Below, piece by piece: positions 1-5,371 of a stretch of DNA of 9,306 nt. The stretch's first letter is position 1. Each line of letters begins with the position of its first letter. The notes beneath the pieces were generated by a model. That model did not search any database, had not been told where the DNA came from, and was given only the letters and a program-made list of their open reading frames with translations. The stretch is from Clostridia bacterium (GTDB lineage Bacteria; Bacillota; Clostridia; Oscillospirales; CAG-272), in the NCBI GenBank assembly GCA_017461825.1, contig JAFTXB010000177.1, positions 1 to 9,306 on the forward strand. The letters are read 5' to 3'. The position numbers were made by a program, and so were the translations under genes.

Positions 1-44
1 AAAACGTAAGTGTGACTGAGCCGCAGCGAGAACTCGACGTCCCG
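1..44 (+). repeat. Right half of a long palindromic repeat, cut by the window edge
   Basis: Bases 1-44 align without gaps to 6961-7004, the right arm of the long palindrome downstream of der, with four mismatches (positions 2, 7, 8 and 17). The left arm lies outside the window. This copy has drifted more than the two complete ones (6901-7004 and 8790-8892), so it is probably older or no longer being homogenised. Confidence 0.75.
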
Positions 45-70
45 AAATCGAACGTCTACCATCACACATA

Positions 71-121
71 CGGACGACCAATGTTTACAATCTTACTCTT
101 GACACAATGGTCGCCCCTACA
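71..121 (-). repeat. GTAGGGG-family palindromic repeat, reverse orientation
   Basis: Read on the minus strand it opens TGTAGGGGCGACCA and closes TGGTCGTCCG. The shared CGACCA/TGGTCG arms form a stem around a roughly 30-nt AT-rich interior. The ends match the family pattern, but the interior is unrelated to that of the other copies. Confidence 0.55.
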
Positions 122-138
122 AACGAAACATTCAAATA

Positions 139-162
139 GTAGGGGCGCGCATTGCGCGTCCG
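139..162 (+). repeat. GTAGGGG-family palindromic repeat, short form
   Basis: A 24-base copy opens GTAGGGGCGCGCA and closes TTGCGCGTCCG, so it folds as a tight GC-rich hairpin. The bases after it (AAACAACCGC...) resemble those after the long copy at 6901-7004 (AAAACAACCGC...), which suggests the mobile or conserved unit extends past the CGTCC end. Confidence 0.55.
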
Positions 163-207
163 CAAACAACCGCCTACCACCGAACAAACGACAAGCCCGA
201 AAAAAAA

Positions 208-235
208 CGGGACGTCGTGGGCGCCGTCCCCTACA
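208..235 (-). repeat. GTAGGGG-family palindromic repeat, reverse orientation
   Basis: On the minus strand this 28-mer opens TGTAGGGGACGGCGCC and closes CGACGTCCCG. It matches the copies at 3369-3395 and 3440-3466 apart from one inserted base and a substitution in the centre. An eight-A run flanked by CCCG and CGGG (197-211) overlaps its outer edge and could make a second small hairpin. Confidence 0.65.
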
Positions 236-345
236 AAATTGGTGACATATGCCCTGCTTTGCACATACAGACGCGCGCCTACTACGTTGTAACAACCAAC
301 CGTTTATTCCCCCCTTTTAAAACTTTTAAAACAGGAGAAATCAAA

Positions 346-708
346 TTGAAGCCCGAAACAAAAAAACTGGCGATCTCCCTCCTCATCAATTCCATCCTTT
401 TGGTGGTTTTGTATTTTGTCGCCGCAAAAAAATTTCCCTATATCTGGGTGATCTATCTTGCCGCAGGCGCGGGACTGGGGCTATATTACGTAATCTATAA
501 CAAAGGCTTTTCGGGGAAAGGCGTTACACCGGACATGCTCCCCTCCACCATGAGCCTTGCCGAAAAGGAGGCATTTATCGAGGACAGCCGCAAAAGATTG
601 CACAATTCGCGCTGGGTTCTCACGCTTCTCGTCCCCATTTTGATCACCTTTATGCTTGACATGATGTATCTGTATCTCTTCCCCTATGTGGAGGCGATCT
701 TTTCATGA
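346..708 (+). CDS. Small three-helix membrane protein of unknown function
   Basis: I do not recognise a named family. The TTG start at 346 is chosen because AGGAGA lies 7 nt upstream; an in-frame ATG at 217 has no such site and would add 43 residues encoded by repeat DNA. The 120-residue product has three hydrophobic segments (about residues 8-26, 30-51 and 89-115), separated by a polar stretch at 52-88 rich in Lys, Glu and Asp. No signal peptidase site or catalytic motif is evident. The stop overlaps the next gene's start as ATGA, so translation is probably coupled to the YycJ/WalJ-like hydrolase. That suggests a shared role at the membrane, but this is inference from position only. Confidence 0.75.
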   Translation: MKPETKKLAISLLINSILLVVLYFVAAKKFPYIWVIYLAAGAGLGLYYVIYNKGFSGKGVTPDMLPSTMSLAEKEAFIEDSRKRLHNSRWVLTLLVPILITFMLDMMYLYLFPYVEAIFS

Positions 709-1505
709 GCCATATTCGCATTCTGTCGCTCTACTCGGGATCGGGCGGTAATTCTTTTCTGATCTCGACCGAAAAAGGAGCGATCCTCATTGACGCGGGA
801 AAAAGCGCAAAGCGTTTGTATGCCGCGCTTTCCTCGGCAGGAGTGAATGCCGATGAGATCCGCGCGATCTTTATCACGCACGAGCACAACGACCATGTCA
901 GTGCCCTGCCCGTCTTTCTCAAAAAGCATCCCGTACCCGTACATATTCAAAAAGCGTCGGCGTATAAGTTAGCAAACGACCCTTCAGCCGCACCCTGCCT
1001 CTGTCTCCACCCGCCCATTTTTGAGGAGCAGGTGGAGCATATTCGTGTTCGATCCTTCCCCACCCCGCACGACAGCATGGGCTCGGTGGGCTACCGCATC
1101 GAGATCACTGACGAGGACGGCAACGTTTTTCGCATCGGGTACGCAACCGACATCGGGTATGTGACCGAAGAGATCGAGGAAGGGCTTTTGGGCTGTGATG
1201 CCGTCATTCTCGAGAGCAATCACGATCCCGAAATGCTGCGCACAGGTCCCTACCCATATGAGCTCAAGCGTCGCATTGCATCGCGGCGCGGGCATTTATC
1301 CAACGCCGACAGTGCCGAGCTTGCCGCACGGTTGTGTGCCTCGGGCACGCGTGGGCTGATCCTTGCGCATTTGAGCCGCGAGAATAACGATCCCGAAATT
1401 GCCTATGATGCATGCTTTTGTGCCGTGAGCGACGACCGTGTACAGATTGCCGTTGCAGACCCCGACGAGATCACCGAACTCACGCTTGGAGGTGTTTCGA
1501 TATGA
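705..1505 (+). CDS. YycJ/WalJ-like metallo-beta-lactamase-fold hydrolase
   Basis: A 266-residue metallo-beta-lactamase-fold protein, the usual length for the YycJ/WalJ family. Metal ligands are visible in order: the HEHNDH motif (His59, His61, Asp63, His64), then His122 or Asp149, His173, His197 and His222. The opening SLYSGSGGNSFLI and the closing AHLSRENNDP are typical of this subfamily, which lies within the WalRK cell-wall regulon locus in Bacillus and relatives. The family is thought to act as a nuclease or phosphodiesterase; its physiological substrate is unsettled. The ATG start follows GGAGG by 10 nt and overlaps the upstream stop. Its own stop overlaps the rlmH start. The walRK genes themselves are not in this window, so I do not assign the walJ symbol firmly. 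Confidence 0.88.
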   Translation: MSHIRILSLYSGSGGNSFLISTEKGAILIDAGKSAKRLYAALSSAGVNADEIRAIFITHEHNDHVSALPVFLKKHPVPVHIQKASAYKLANDPSAAPCLCLHPPIFEEQVEHIRVRSFPTPHDSMGSVGYRIEITDEDGNVFRIGYATDIGYVTEEIEEGLLGCDAVILESNHDPEMLRTGPYPYELKRRIASRRGHLSNADSAELAARLCASGTRGLILAHLSRENNDPEIAYDACFCAVSDDRVQIAVADPDEITELTLGGVSI

Positions 1506-1981
1506 TTCAAGTGACTGTCATTACAGTCGGAAATTTGAAAGAGAGCTACTGGCGCGATGCCGTTGCCGAGTACGAAAAGCGACTGTGCGCATTCTGCAAG
1601 CCTACCTTAATTCAGCTGAAAGAAGCAAAGGTTCCCGAAAATCCGTCCGAGGGCGAGATCCGCTCAGCCCTTGCCGATGAAGGTCAACGTATCCTTGCCG
1701 CCATGCCGCCTCGCTCCTACCGCATTGCGCTTTGCGTGGAGGGAAAGCAGTTTTCCTCCGAGGAGCTCGCCGCAAAATTGGAGGGTGTTTTGTCCGAAAA
1801 CGGCAATCTCTGCCTTGTCATCGGTTCCTCTCACGGTTTATCCGATGAAGTAAAAGCCGCATGCCAATTGCGCTTGTCGGTGTCAAAGCTGACCTTTCCC
1901 CACCAGATGATGCGCGTGCTCTTGCTGGAAGTCCTCTATCGCGCCTTTTCGATCATCAAGGGAACAAAGTATCACAAATAA
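1502..1981 (+). CDS. rlmH: 23S rRNA pseudouridine-1915 N3-methyltransferase RlmH
   Basis: RlmH is a SPOUT-class methyltransferase that uses S-adenosylmethionine to methylate N3 of pseudouridine 1915 in helix 69 of 23S rRNA, acting on assembled 70S ribosomes. The 159-residue length is standard. Landmarks include the N-terminal VITVGNLKESYW, the knot loop IGSSHGLSDEV at residues 108-117, and the C-terminal block SKLTFPHQMMRVLLLEVLYRAF followed by the terminal YHK, which line the cofactor pocket and dimer interface. IGSS replaces the more common IGGS/IGGP, a mild change. The ATG at 1502 overlaps the preceding TGA as ATGA, with GGAGG 9-13 nt upstream. A longer in-frame start at 1412 would lie inside the hydrolase gene and is not supported. 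Confidence 0.95.
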   Translation: MIQVTVITVGNLKESYWRDAVAEYEKRLCAFCKPTLIQLKEAKVPENPSEGEIRSALADEGQRILAAMPPRSYRIALCVEGKQFSSEELAAKLEGVLSENGNLCLVIGSSHGLSDEVKAACQLRLSVSKLTFPHQMMRVLLLEVLYRAFSIIKGTKYHK

Positions 1982-2008
1982 AATCGGTACAATCCTAAAA
2001 AAATACAA

Positions 2009-2033
2009 AAAGCCTCTTGAAAGAACCGGCTTT
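2009..2033. promoter_or_regulatory. Inverted repeat AAAGCC/GGCTTT overlapping the prfB -35 box
   Basis: AAAGCC (2009-2014) and GGCTTT (2028-2033) are complementary across 13 nt that contain the TTGAAA -35 hexamer of prfB. It could be a weak end hairpin for rlmH, though no U-run follows it, or a repressor site over the promoter. Six base pairs is short enough to be chance. Confidence 0.25.
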
Positions 2034-2045
2034 CCATGTTATAAT
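2017..2045 (+). promoter_or_regulatory. Sigma-70/SigA-type promoter for prfB
   Basis: TTGAAA (2017-2022) and a perfect TATAAT (2040-2045) are separated by 17 nt, the ideal spacing. Transcription should begin near 2052, giving a leader of about 50 nt before the TTG start. The leader contains a small GC hairpin at 2078-2092 (ACGCC/GGCGT) ending just before the Shine-Dalgarno sequence. This makes prfB an independent transcription unit from rlmH, although read-through is possible because no strong terminator separates them. Confidence 0.8.
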
Positions 2046-2093
2046 ATAGTTAGAATGGGAAATAATATTAGGAAGATACGCCTATCGGGCGTT

Positions 2094-2098
2094 GGAGG
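2094..2098 (+). promoter_or_regulatory. GGAGG ribosome binding site that decides the prfB TTG start
   Basis: GGAGG lies 6 nt before the TTG at 2105, which is optimal. It lies only 1 nt before an ATG at 2100, which is too close, and that ATG frame stops after two codons (ATG TCT TGA). The spacing and the reading frame both point to TTG as the true start. Confidence 0.75.
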
Positions 2099-2104
2099 TA
2101 TGTC

Positions 2105-3214
2105 TTGATCGTTGCATTGGAAGACGCTAAATACAAACTGATCGCAATGCGTGAAAGCTTGGTGGAGCTTGGCTCCTCGCTCCGCATTGAAGAAACCAAA
2201 GAAAATTTAAAAGACCTCGAAGCACAAACGCAGGCTCCCGATTTTTGGAACAATGCCGAAAAATCGAGCAAGGTGCTGCAGGTGATCAAGCAGGGGCAGG
2301 ATAAGGTCTCGGGCTACGAGCGGCTTTGCGCGCGTCTTGAGGATGCCATCGCGCTTGCCGAAATGGCAATTGAAGAAAACGACGAATCCTTTGTGGAAGA
2401 GGTGCAGACCGAGCTGGCGGAGATCACCGCCGAGGAGGAGCACCGCCGCATTGAGGTACTGCTTTCGGGCGAATACGATAAAAACAACGCCATCGTTTCC
2501 TTCCACCCGGGTGCGGGCGGAACCGAAGCGCAGGACTGGGCGCAAATGCTCTACCGCATGATCACCCGCTGGGCGGAAAAGAGCGGATTTCAGGTCAAGC
2601 TCACCGACTGGCTCGACGGCGACGGCGCGGGTATCAAGAGTGCTACCGTCATGGTCAACGGGCTGAATGCCTACGGCTATCTCAAAAGTGAGAACGGCGT
2701 GCACCGCTTGGTTCGCGTGTCTCCCTTTGATGCCAACGGCAGACGCCAGACCTCGTTTGCATCGATCGAGGTCATGCCCGAATTTGAAAACGTTGACGCG
2801 GTGGTTCTGCGAGACGAGGATCTCGAAATTACGGCGCACCGTTCAAGCGGCGCGGGCGGTCAGCACATCAACAAGACCGACTCGGCGATCCGCATTGTGC
2901 ACAAGCCAACGGGCATTGTGGTGGGATGCCAGACCGAGCGCTCCCAGCTTCAAAACAAGGAGACCGCGCTCCGCATGCTGAAATCCAAGCTGATGGAGAT
3001 CAAGCTCCAGGAGCGTCTCGACACCATTGAAGACATTCAAGGTAACAAAACCAACATCGAGTGGGGTGCGCAGATCCGTTCCTACGTCTTTATGCCCTAC
3101 ACCCTCGCAAAAGACACCCGCACGGGCTATGAAACCGGTAACATCCAAGCTGTCATGGACGGTGAGATCGACGGCTTCATCAACGCCTACCTCAAAATGA
3201 CCGCCGCGAAGTAA
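2105..3214 (+). CDS. prfB: Peptide chain release factor 2 (RF2), frameshift-free form
   Basis: RF2 recognises UGA and UAA stop codons in the ribosomal A site and triggers peptidyl-tRNA hydrolysis. The 369-residue product is full length. It carries the codon-reading SPF tripeptide at residues 206-208 and the catalytic GGQ at 251-253 within SSGAGGQH; Ser247 sits where E. coli K-12 RF2 has Thr246. The coiled N-terminal domain covers roughly residues 1-110. The start is TTG with a well-placed GGAGG. In most bacteria prfB is split by an in-frame UGA near codon 25 (SD-like run, then CTT TGA). Here the equivalent position, around residues 22-28 (ELGSSLRIE), reads CTC CGC with no SD-like run before it, so the protein comes from one uninterrupted frame. 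Codon use resembles the neighbours. Confidence 0.97.
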   Translation: MIVALEDAKYKLIAMRESLVELGSSLRIEETKENLKDLEAQTQAPDFWNNAEKSSKVLQVIKQGQDKVSGYERLCARLEDAIALAEMAIEENDESFVEEVQTELAEITAEEEHRRIEVLLSGEYDKNNAIVSFHPGAGGTEAQDWAQMLYRMITRWAEKSGFQVKLTDWLDGDGAGIKSATVMVNGLNAYGYLKSENGVHRLVRVSPFDANGRRQTSFASIEVMPEFENVDAVVLRDEDLEITAHRSSGAGGQHINKTDSAIRIVHKPTGIVVGCQTERSQLQNKETALRMLKSKLMEIKLQERLDTIEDIQGNKTNIEWGAQIRSYVFMPYTLAKDTRTGYETGNIQAVMDGEIDGFINAYLKMTAAK

Positions 3215-3224
3215 GGACGTTTTT

Positions 3225-3254
3225 TGTGGGGAACTTTTGAAAAAGTTCCCCACA
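3225..3254 (+). repeat. Gene-end hairpin after prfB
   Basis: A 14-bp perfect stem joins TGTGGGGAACTTTT and AAAAGTTCCCCACA across GA. It starts 10 nt after the stop codon. Its position suggests an mRNA 3' end, but the T-run precedes the stem (3220-3225) and none follows, so it is not a textbook intrinsic terminator on either strand. It is homologous to the hairpins after der (6716-6745) and obg (8656-8682) and to the reversed one at 7319-7350. Confidence 0.7.
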
Positions 3255-3299
3255 CCCCTCAAAACTTTCACTGCAAAGGCTTATTGGGACATAGTAGTA

Positions 3300-3322
3300 T
3301 GTCTGTGCCTCGTTCCGTAGTT
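3300..3322 (+). repeat. Conserved intergenic 23-mer, copy 1
   Basis: This 23-base block begins TGTCTGTG and ends CCGTAGTT. It is identical, base for base, to 6794-6816, and differs at three positions from 8727-8749. Each copy lies 44-48 nt after a gene-end hairpin and before a GTAGGGG palindrome. It is not itself palindromic and has no coding frame. Its function is unknown. Confidence 0.75.
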
Positions 3323-3368
3323 AGAACTTTAGATTGGTTTCCGTTGAGCGCGTAATGCTATGCTGATC

Positions 3369-3466
3369 TGTAGGGGACGGCGCCTCGACGTCCCGATACA
3401 AAGGCTAATTACCATATAATGCGGCTGTAGTCGTTTCCACGGGACGTCGGGGCGCCGTCCCCTACA
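3369..3466. repeat. MITE-like inverted repeat pair with 27-bp arms
   Basis: The left arm (3369-3395) and right arm (3440-3466) are inverted copies matching at 26 of 27 positions, opening TGTAGGGGACGGCGCC and closing CGACGTCCCG when read inward. A 44-bp AT-richer spacer separates them. Each arm alone can also fold through GGGACG and CGTCCC. The overall shape, 98 bp with terminal inverted repeats and no gene, resembles a miniature inverted-repeat element, but no flanking target duplication is obvious. Two independent head-to-head insertions of the short repeat would look the same. Confidence 0.7.
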
Positions 3467-3557
3467 AAATCATATTGATCCCATATCCTTCACTCGCCGC
3501 CCGCAAATATCTATTGCAAATCAAAAAATAAAAATCATACAAAAAGGAGAACACACC

Positions 3558-3905
3558 ATGAATTTGAACAAAAAGCTTGCTTATTCGATCGCAGGAGCTG
3601 CCGTTGCAGCCGTTTCCACCGCTATGATCGTTGACTTTGCCTGCCGCAAAGCAAAGGAAAAGACCGCCTACACCGCTGTCCTCATTGCAGGTATTGCAGG
3701 TATTGCCGCAGGTACCGCCCTCGGTGCTCTCGCAGTAAAGGAAGCAAAGGCAGCAAAGAAAGCCGCAGAAGCCGAGGCAGAAGCAGATCTCTTGGACGAC
3801 TGCGAGGTTGAAATGATCGAGGACAACATTGCTGAAGTACTCGGCGGCACCGACGACGAGGTTGAGGCTGTTGAAATCGCAACCGAGGAGACCGAAACCG
3901 TTTGA
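3558..3905 (+). CDS. Small two-helix membrane protein with acidic C-terminal tail
   Basis: I do not recognise a named family. The ATG at 3558 has AGGAGA 7 nt upstream. The 115-residue product has two small-residue-rich hydrophobic segments (about 8-26 and 38-60), a Lys/Ala/Glu helix at 61-77 that may be coiled, and a strongly acidic tail from 78 to the end (Asp/Glu-rich, almost no basic residues). The likely topology places both the charged tail and the N-terminus in the cytoplasm. A 9-bp tandem repeat GCAGGTATT encodes the GIAGIA stretch near residues 44-50 and could be a site of length variation. A strong terminator follows, so the gene is probably monocistronic. The overall plan resembles small clostridial envelope proteins, but no function can be given. 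Confidence 0.75.
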   Translation: MNLNKKLAYSIAGAAVAAVSTAMIVDFACRKAKEKTAYTAVLIAGIAGIAAGTALGALAVKEAKAAKKAAEAEAEADLLDDCEVEMIEDNIAEVLGGTDDEVEAVEIATEETETV

Positions 3906-3920
3906 TCGACGCAAAAACGC

Positions 3921-3956
3921 AACAAGGTTGGCTGATTTGAGCCAACCTTGTTTTTT
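3921..3956 (+). terminator. Strong intrinsic terminator
   Basis: A perfect 13-bp stem pairs AACAAGGTTGGCT (3921-3933) with AGCCAACCTTGTT (3940-3952) around a 6-nt loop, and a run of T ends at 3956. It starts 15 nt after the stop codon of the small membrane protein and separates that gene from the DUF512-der unit. This is the only canonical U-tailed terminator in the window. Confidence 0.93.
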
Positions 3957-3960
3957 GATA

Positions 3961-3989
3961 TTGACTTTTCCGTTAAAATATGATAAAAT
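3961..3989 (+). promoter_or_regulatory. Promoter for the DUF512-der unit
   Basis: TTGACT (3961-3966) is followed after 17 nt by TAAAAT (3984-3989), with an extended -10 TG at 3981-3982. It lies directly after the terminator and about 30-35 nt before the start codon region, giving a short leader. No operator or riboswitch-like fold is apparent in that leader. Confidence 0.75.
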
Positions 3990-4021
3990 AAGATGTTAAG
4001 GTATAAAATAAAGAAAAGGGG

Positions 4022-5356
4022 ATGAAAACGGTGGTCAAAATTTGCGGCTTGGAGCCAAACGGCATTGCCGCGCGGGCAGGCATCCGCTCGGGCGACGTAT
4101 TGGAGCGCATCAACGGACATGAGATACGCGACGTACTGGATTATCGCTTTTATCTCACCGATACGAAGGTCAATCTCGCACTTCTGCGAGACGGCGCTCC
4201 CTTGGAGATCCGCATCAAAAAGCAGGAATACGATGACATCGGTCTGGAATTTGAAACGCCATTGATGGATAAAAAGCACTCCTGCGCCAACCGCTGTGTC
4301 TTTTGCTTTGTCGATCAGCTCCCAAAGGGAATGCGCGAAACGCTGTATTTTAAGGATGACGACGACCGTCTCTCCTTCCTCCACGGCAACTATGTTACGC
4401 TGACGAATTTAAAGGATGCGGATATTGAACGGCTGATCACCATGCACATCTCCCCCGTCAACGTCTCGGTCCACACCACCAATCCCGAGCTCCGCGTCAA
4501 AATGATGAAAAATCGCCGCGCGGGTGAGGTGCTCGCCTACCTTCCGCGGCTTGCCGGTGCGGGAATCGCGCTCTGTACGCAGATCGTGCTGTGCAAGGGG
4601 CTCAACGACGGTGCCGAGCTTGACCGCTCCATGCGCGATCTTGCCGCGCTCCACCCCTCCCTCCGCTCCTGCGCGATCGTTCCCGTGGGGCTGACAAAGC
4701 ACCGCGAGGGCTTGTATCCGCTTGAACTGTTTTCACCCGAAGAAGCGGGAGCCGTGATCGATCAGGTCAACGCCTTTGGCGACGAATGTCTGCAAAAATA
4801 CGGCACGCGGCTATTCTACTGTGCCGACGAATTTTACGTCAAAGCATGCCGTCCCCTGCCCACCGAGGATTTCTACGAGGACTATTCGCAGATCGAAAAC
4901 GGAGTTGGAATGCTGACCTCCCTTGCCTCCGAGTTCGATTTTGAGCTCGATTATCTCGAGGACTATCTCAAAGACTACCGCGCCCCCCGCACCGTTTCCA
5001 TTGCCACGGGTGCGGCGGCGTTTGACCATATTTCCGCGCTCTGCCGCAAGGTGGAGGCGTGTGTGGACGGGCTGACCGTTCACGTCTACAAAATTGCCAA
5101 TCACTTTTTCGGCGAAACCGTCACTGTTGCGGGACTCTTGACGGGAAAGGACGTATCCGAGCAGCTTTCGGGTAAGGACTTGGGCGATGAATTGCTCTTC
5201 CCCGCTGTGATGCTCCGTGCCGACGGCGACGTTTTTCTCGACGATATGTCTCCCTCGGAGCTTTCGCAAAAGCTTGGCGGCATTCCCGTCCGCGCCTGCC
5301 CATCCGACGGCGCAGAAGTACTCAAAGCGTTGCTTGGAATCTCCGACGACCAATAA
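4022..5356 (+). CDS. DUF512-family PDZ/radical-SAM protein
   Basis: A 444-residue protein of the clostridial DUF512 family. Residues 5-70 form a PDZ-like domain (GIAARAGIRSGDVLERING). Then comes a radical-SAM-like iron-sulfur motif C-x3-C-x2-C at Cys88, Cys92 and Cys95 in CANRCVFCFVDQLP, followed by the family signature KGMRETLYFKDDDDRLSFL and GNYVTLTNL. The rest (about 200-440) is the DUF512 region. The reaction and substrate are unknown. Genes of this family commonly sit beside der, as here (15-nt gap), hinting at a role linked to ribosome assembly or RNA modification, which is inference. Start: AAGGGG touches the ATG at 4022 with no spacer, whereas the in-frame GTG at 4031 has a 9-nt spacer, so the true protein may lack three residues. 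Confidence 0.9.
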   Translation: MKTVVKICGLEPNGIAARAGIRSGDVLERINGHEIRDVLDYRFYLTDTKVNLALLRDGAPLEIRIKKQEYDDIGLEFETPLMDKKHSCANRCVFCFVDQLPKGMRETLYFKDDDDRLSFLHGNYVTLTNLKDADIERLITMHISPVNVSVHTTNPELRVKMMKNRRAGEVLAYLPRLAGAGIALCTQIVLCKGLNDGAELDRSMRDLAALHPSLRSCAIVPVGLTKHREGLYPLELFSPEEAGAVIDQVNAFGDECLQKYGTRLFYCADEFYVKACRPLPTEDFYEDYSQIENGVGMLTSLASEFDFELDYLEDYLKDYRAPRTVSIATGAAAFDHISALCRKVEACVDGLTVHVYKIANHFFGETVTVAGLLTGKDVSEQLSGKDLGDELLFPAVMLRADGDVFLDDMSPSELSQKLGGIPVRACPSDGAEVLKALLGISDDQ

Positions 5357-5371
5357 AAGAAAGGATCAACC

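Larger units (their letters stand above)
1..345. other. Gene-free leader region filled with short palindromic repeats
   Basis: No credible gene is visible on either strand; the open frames here run through repeat DNA and have no ribosome binding site. The stretch holds four members of the GTAGGGG/CGTCCCG repeat family in mixed orientation (1-44, 71-121, 139-162, 208-235), listed separately. The last part, 236-345, has no clear repeat except a tandem 9-mer TTTTAAAAC at 315-323 and 324-332, which abuts the ribosome binding site of the first gene. A TTGACA at 99-104 has no matching -10 box. I see no convincing promoter for the operon that starts at 346. Confidence 0.7.
3215..3557. other. Repeat-filled gap between prfB and a small membrane-protein gene
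   Basis: No gene is visible on either strand. In order the gap holds a 14-bp hairpin just after the prfB stop, the conserved 23-mer at 3300-3322, and an inverted pair of 27-bp repeats (3369-3395 and 3440-3466). A TATAAT at 3415-3420 lies between the inverted arms but has no -35 partner. No clear promoter for the gene at 3558 could be assigned; TTGCAA at 3514-3519 has only a poor CATACA 16 nt downstream. Confidence 0.7.

Noticed and set aside
99..104. TTGACA as a -35 box for the first operon
   Set aside because: No acceptable -10 lies 16-18 nt downstream, and the hexamer sits inside a repeat more than 200 nt before the start codon.
1..236. CRISPR array
   Set aside because: The repeats alternate in orientation, differ in length and interior, and are not regularly spaced; no cas gene is present.
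2100..2108. Classical +1 frameshift site at ATG TCT TGA in prfB
   Set aside because: The prfB frame is not the +1 frame from this TGA; a +1 shift runs into a TAA within eight codons. The full-length protein is already encoded from TTG at 2105.
2207..2839. Long minus-strand open frame inside prfB
   Set aside because: It is antisense to a confidently identified RF2 gene and shows no recognisable protein features; the length follows from the GC pattern of the coding strand.
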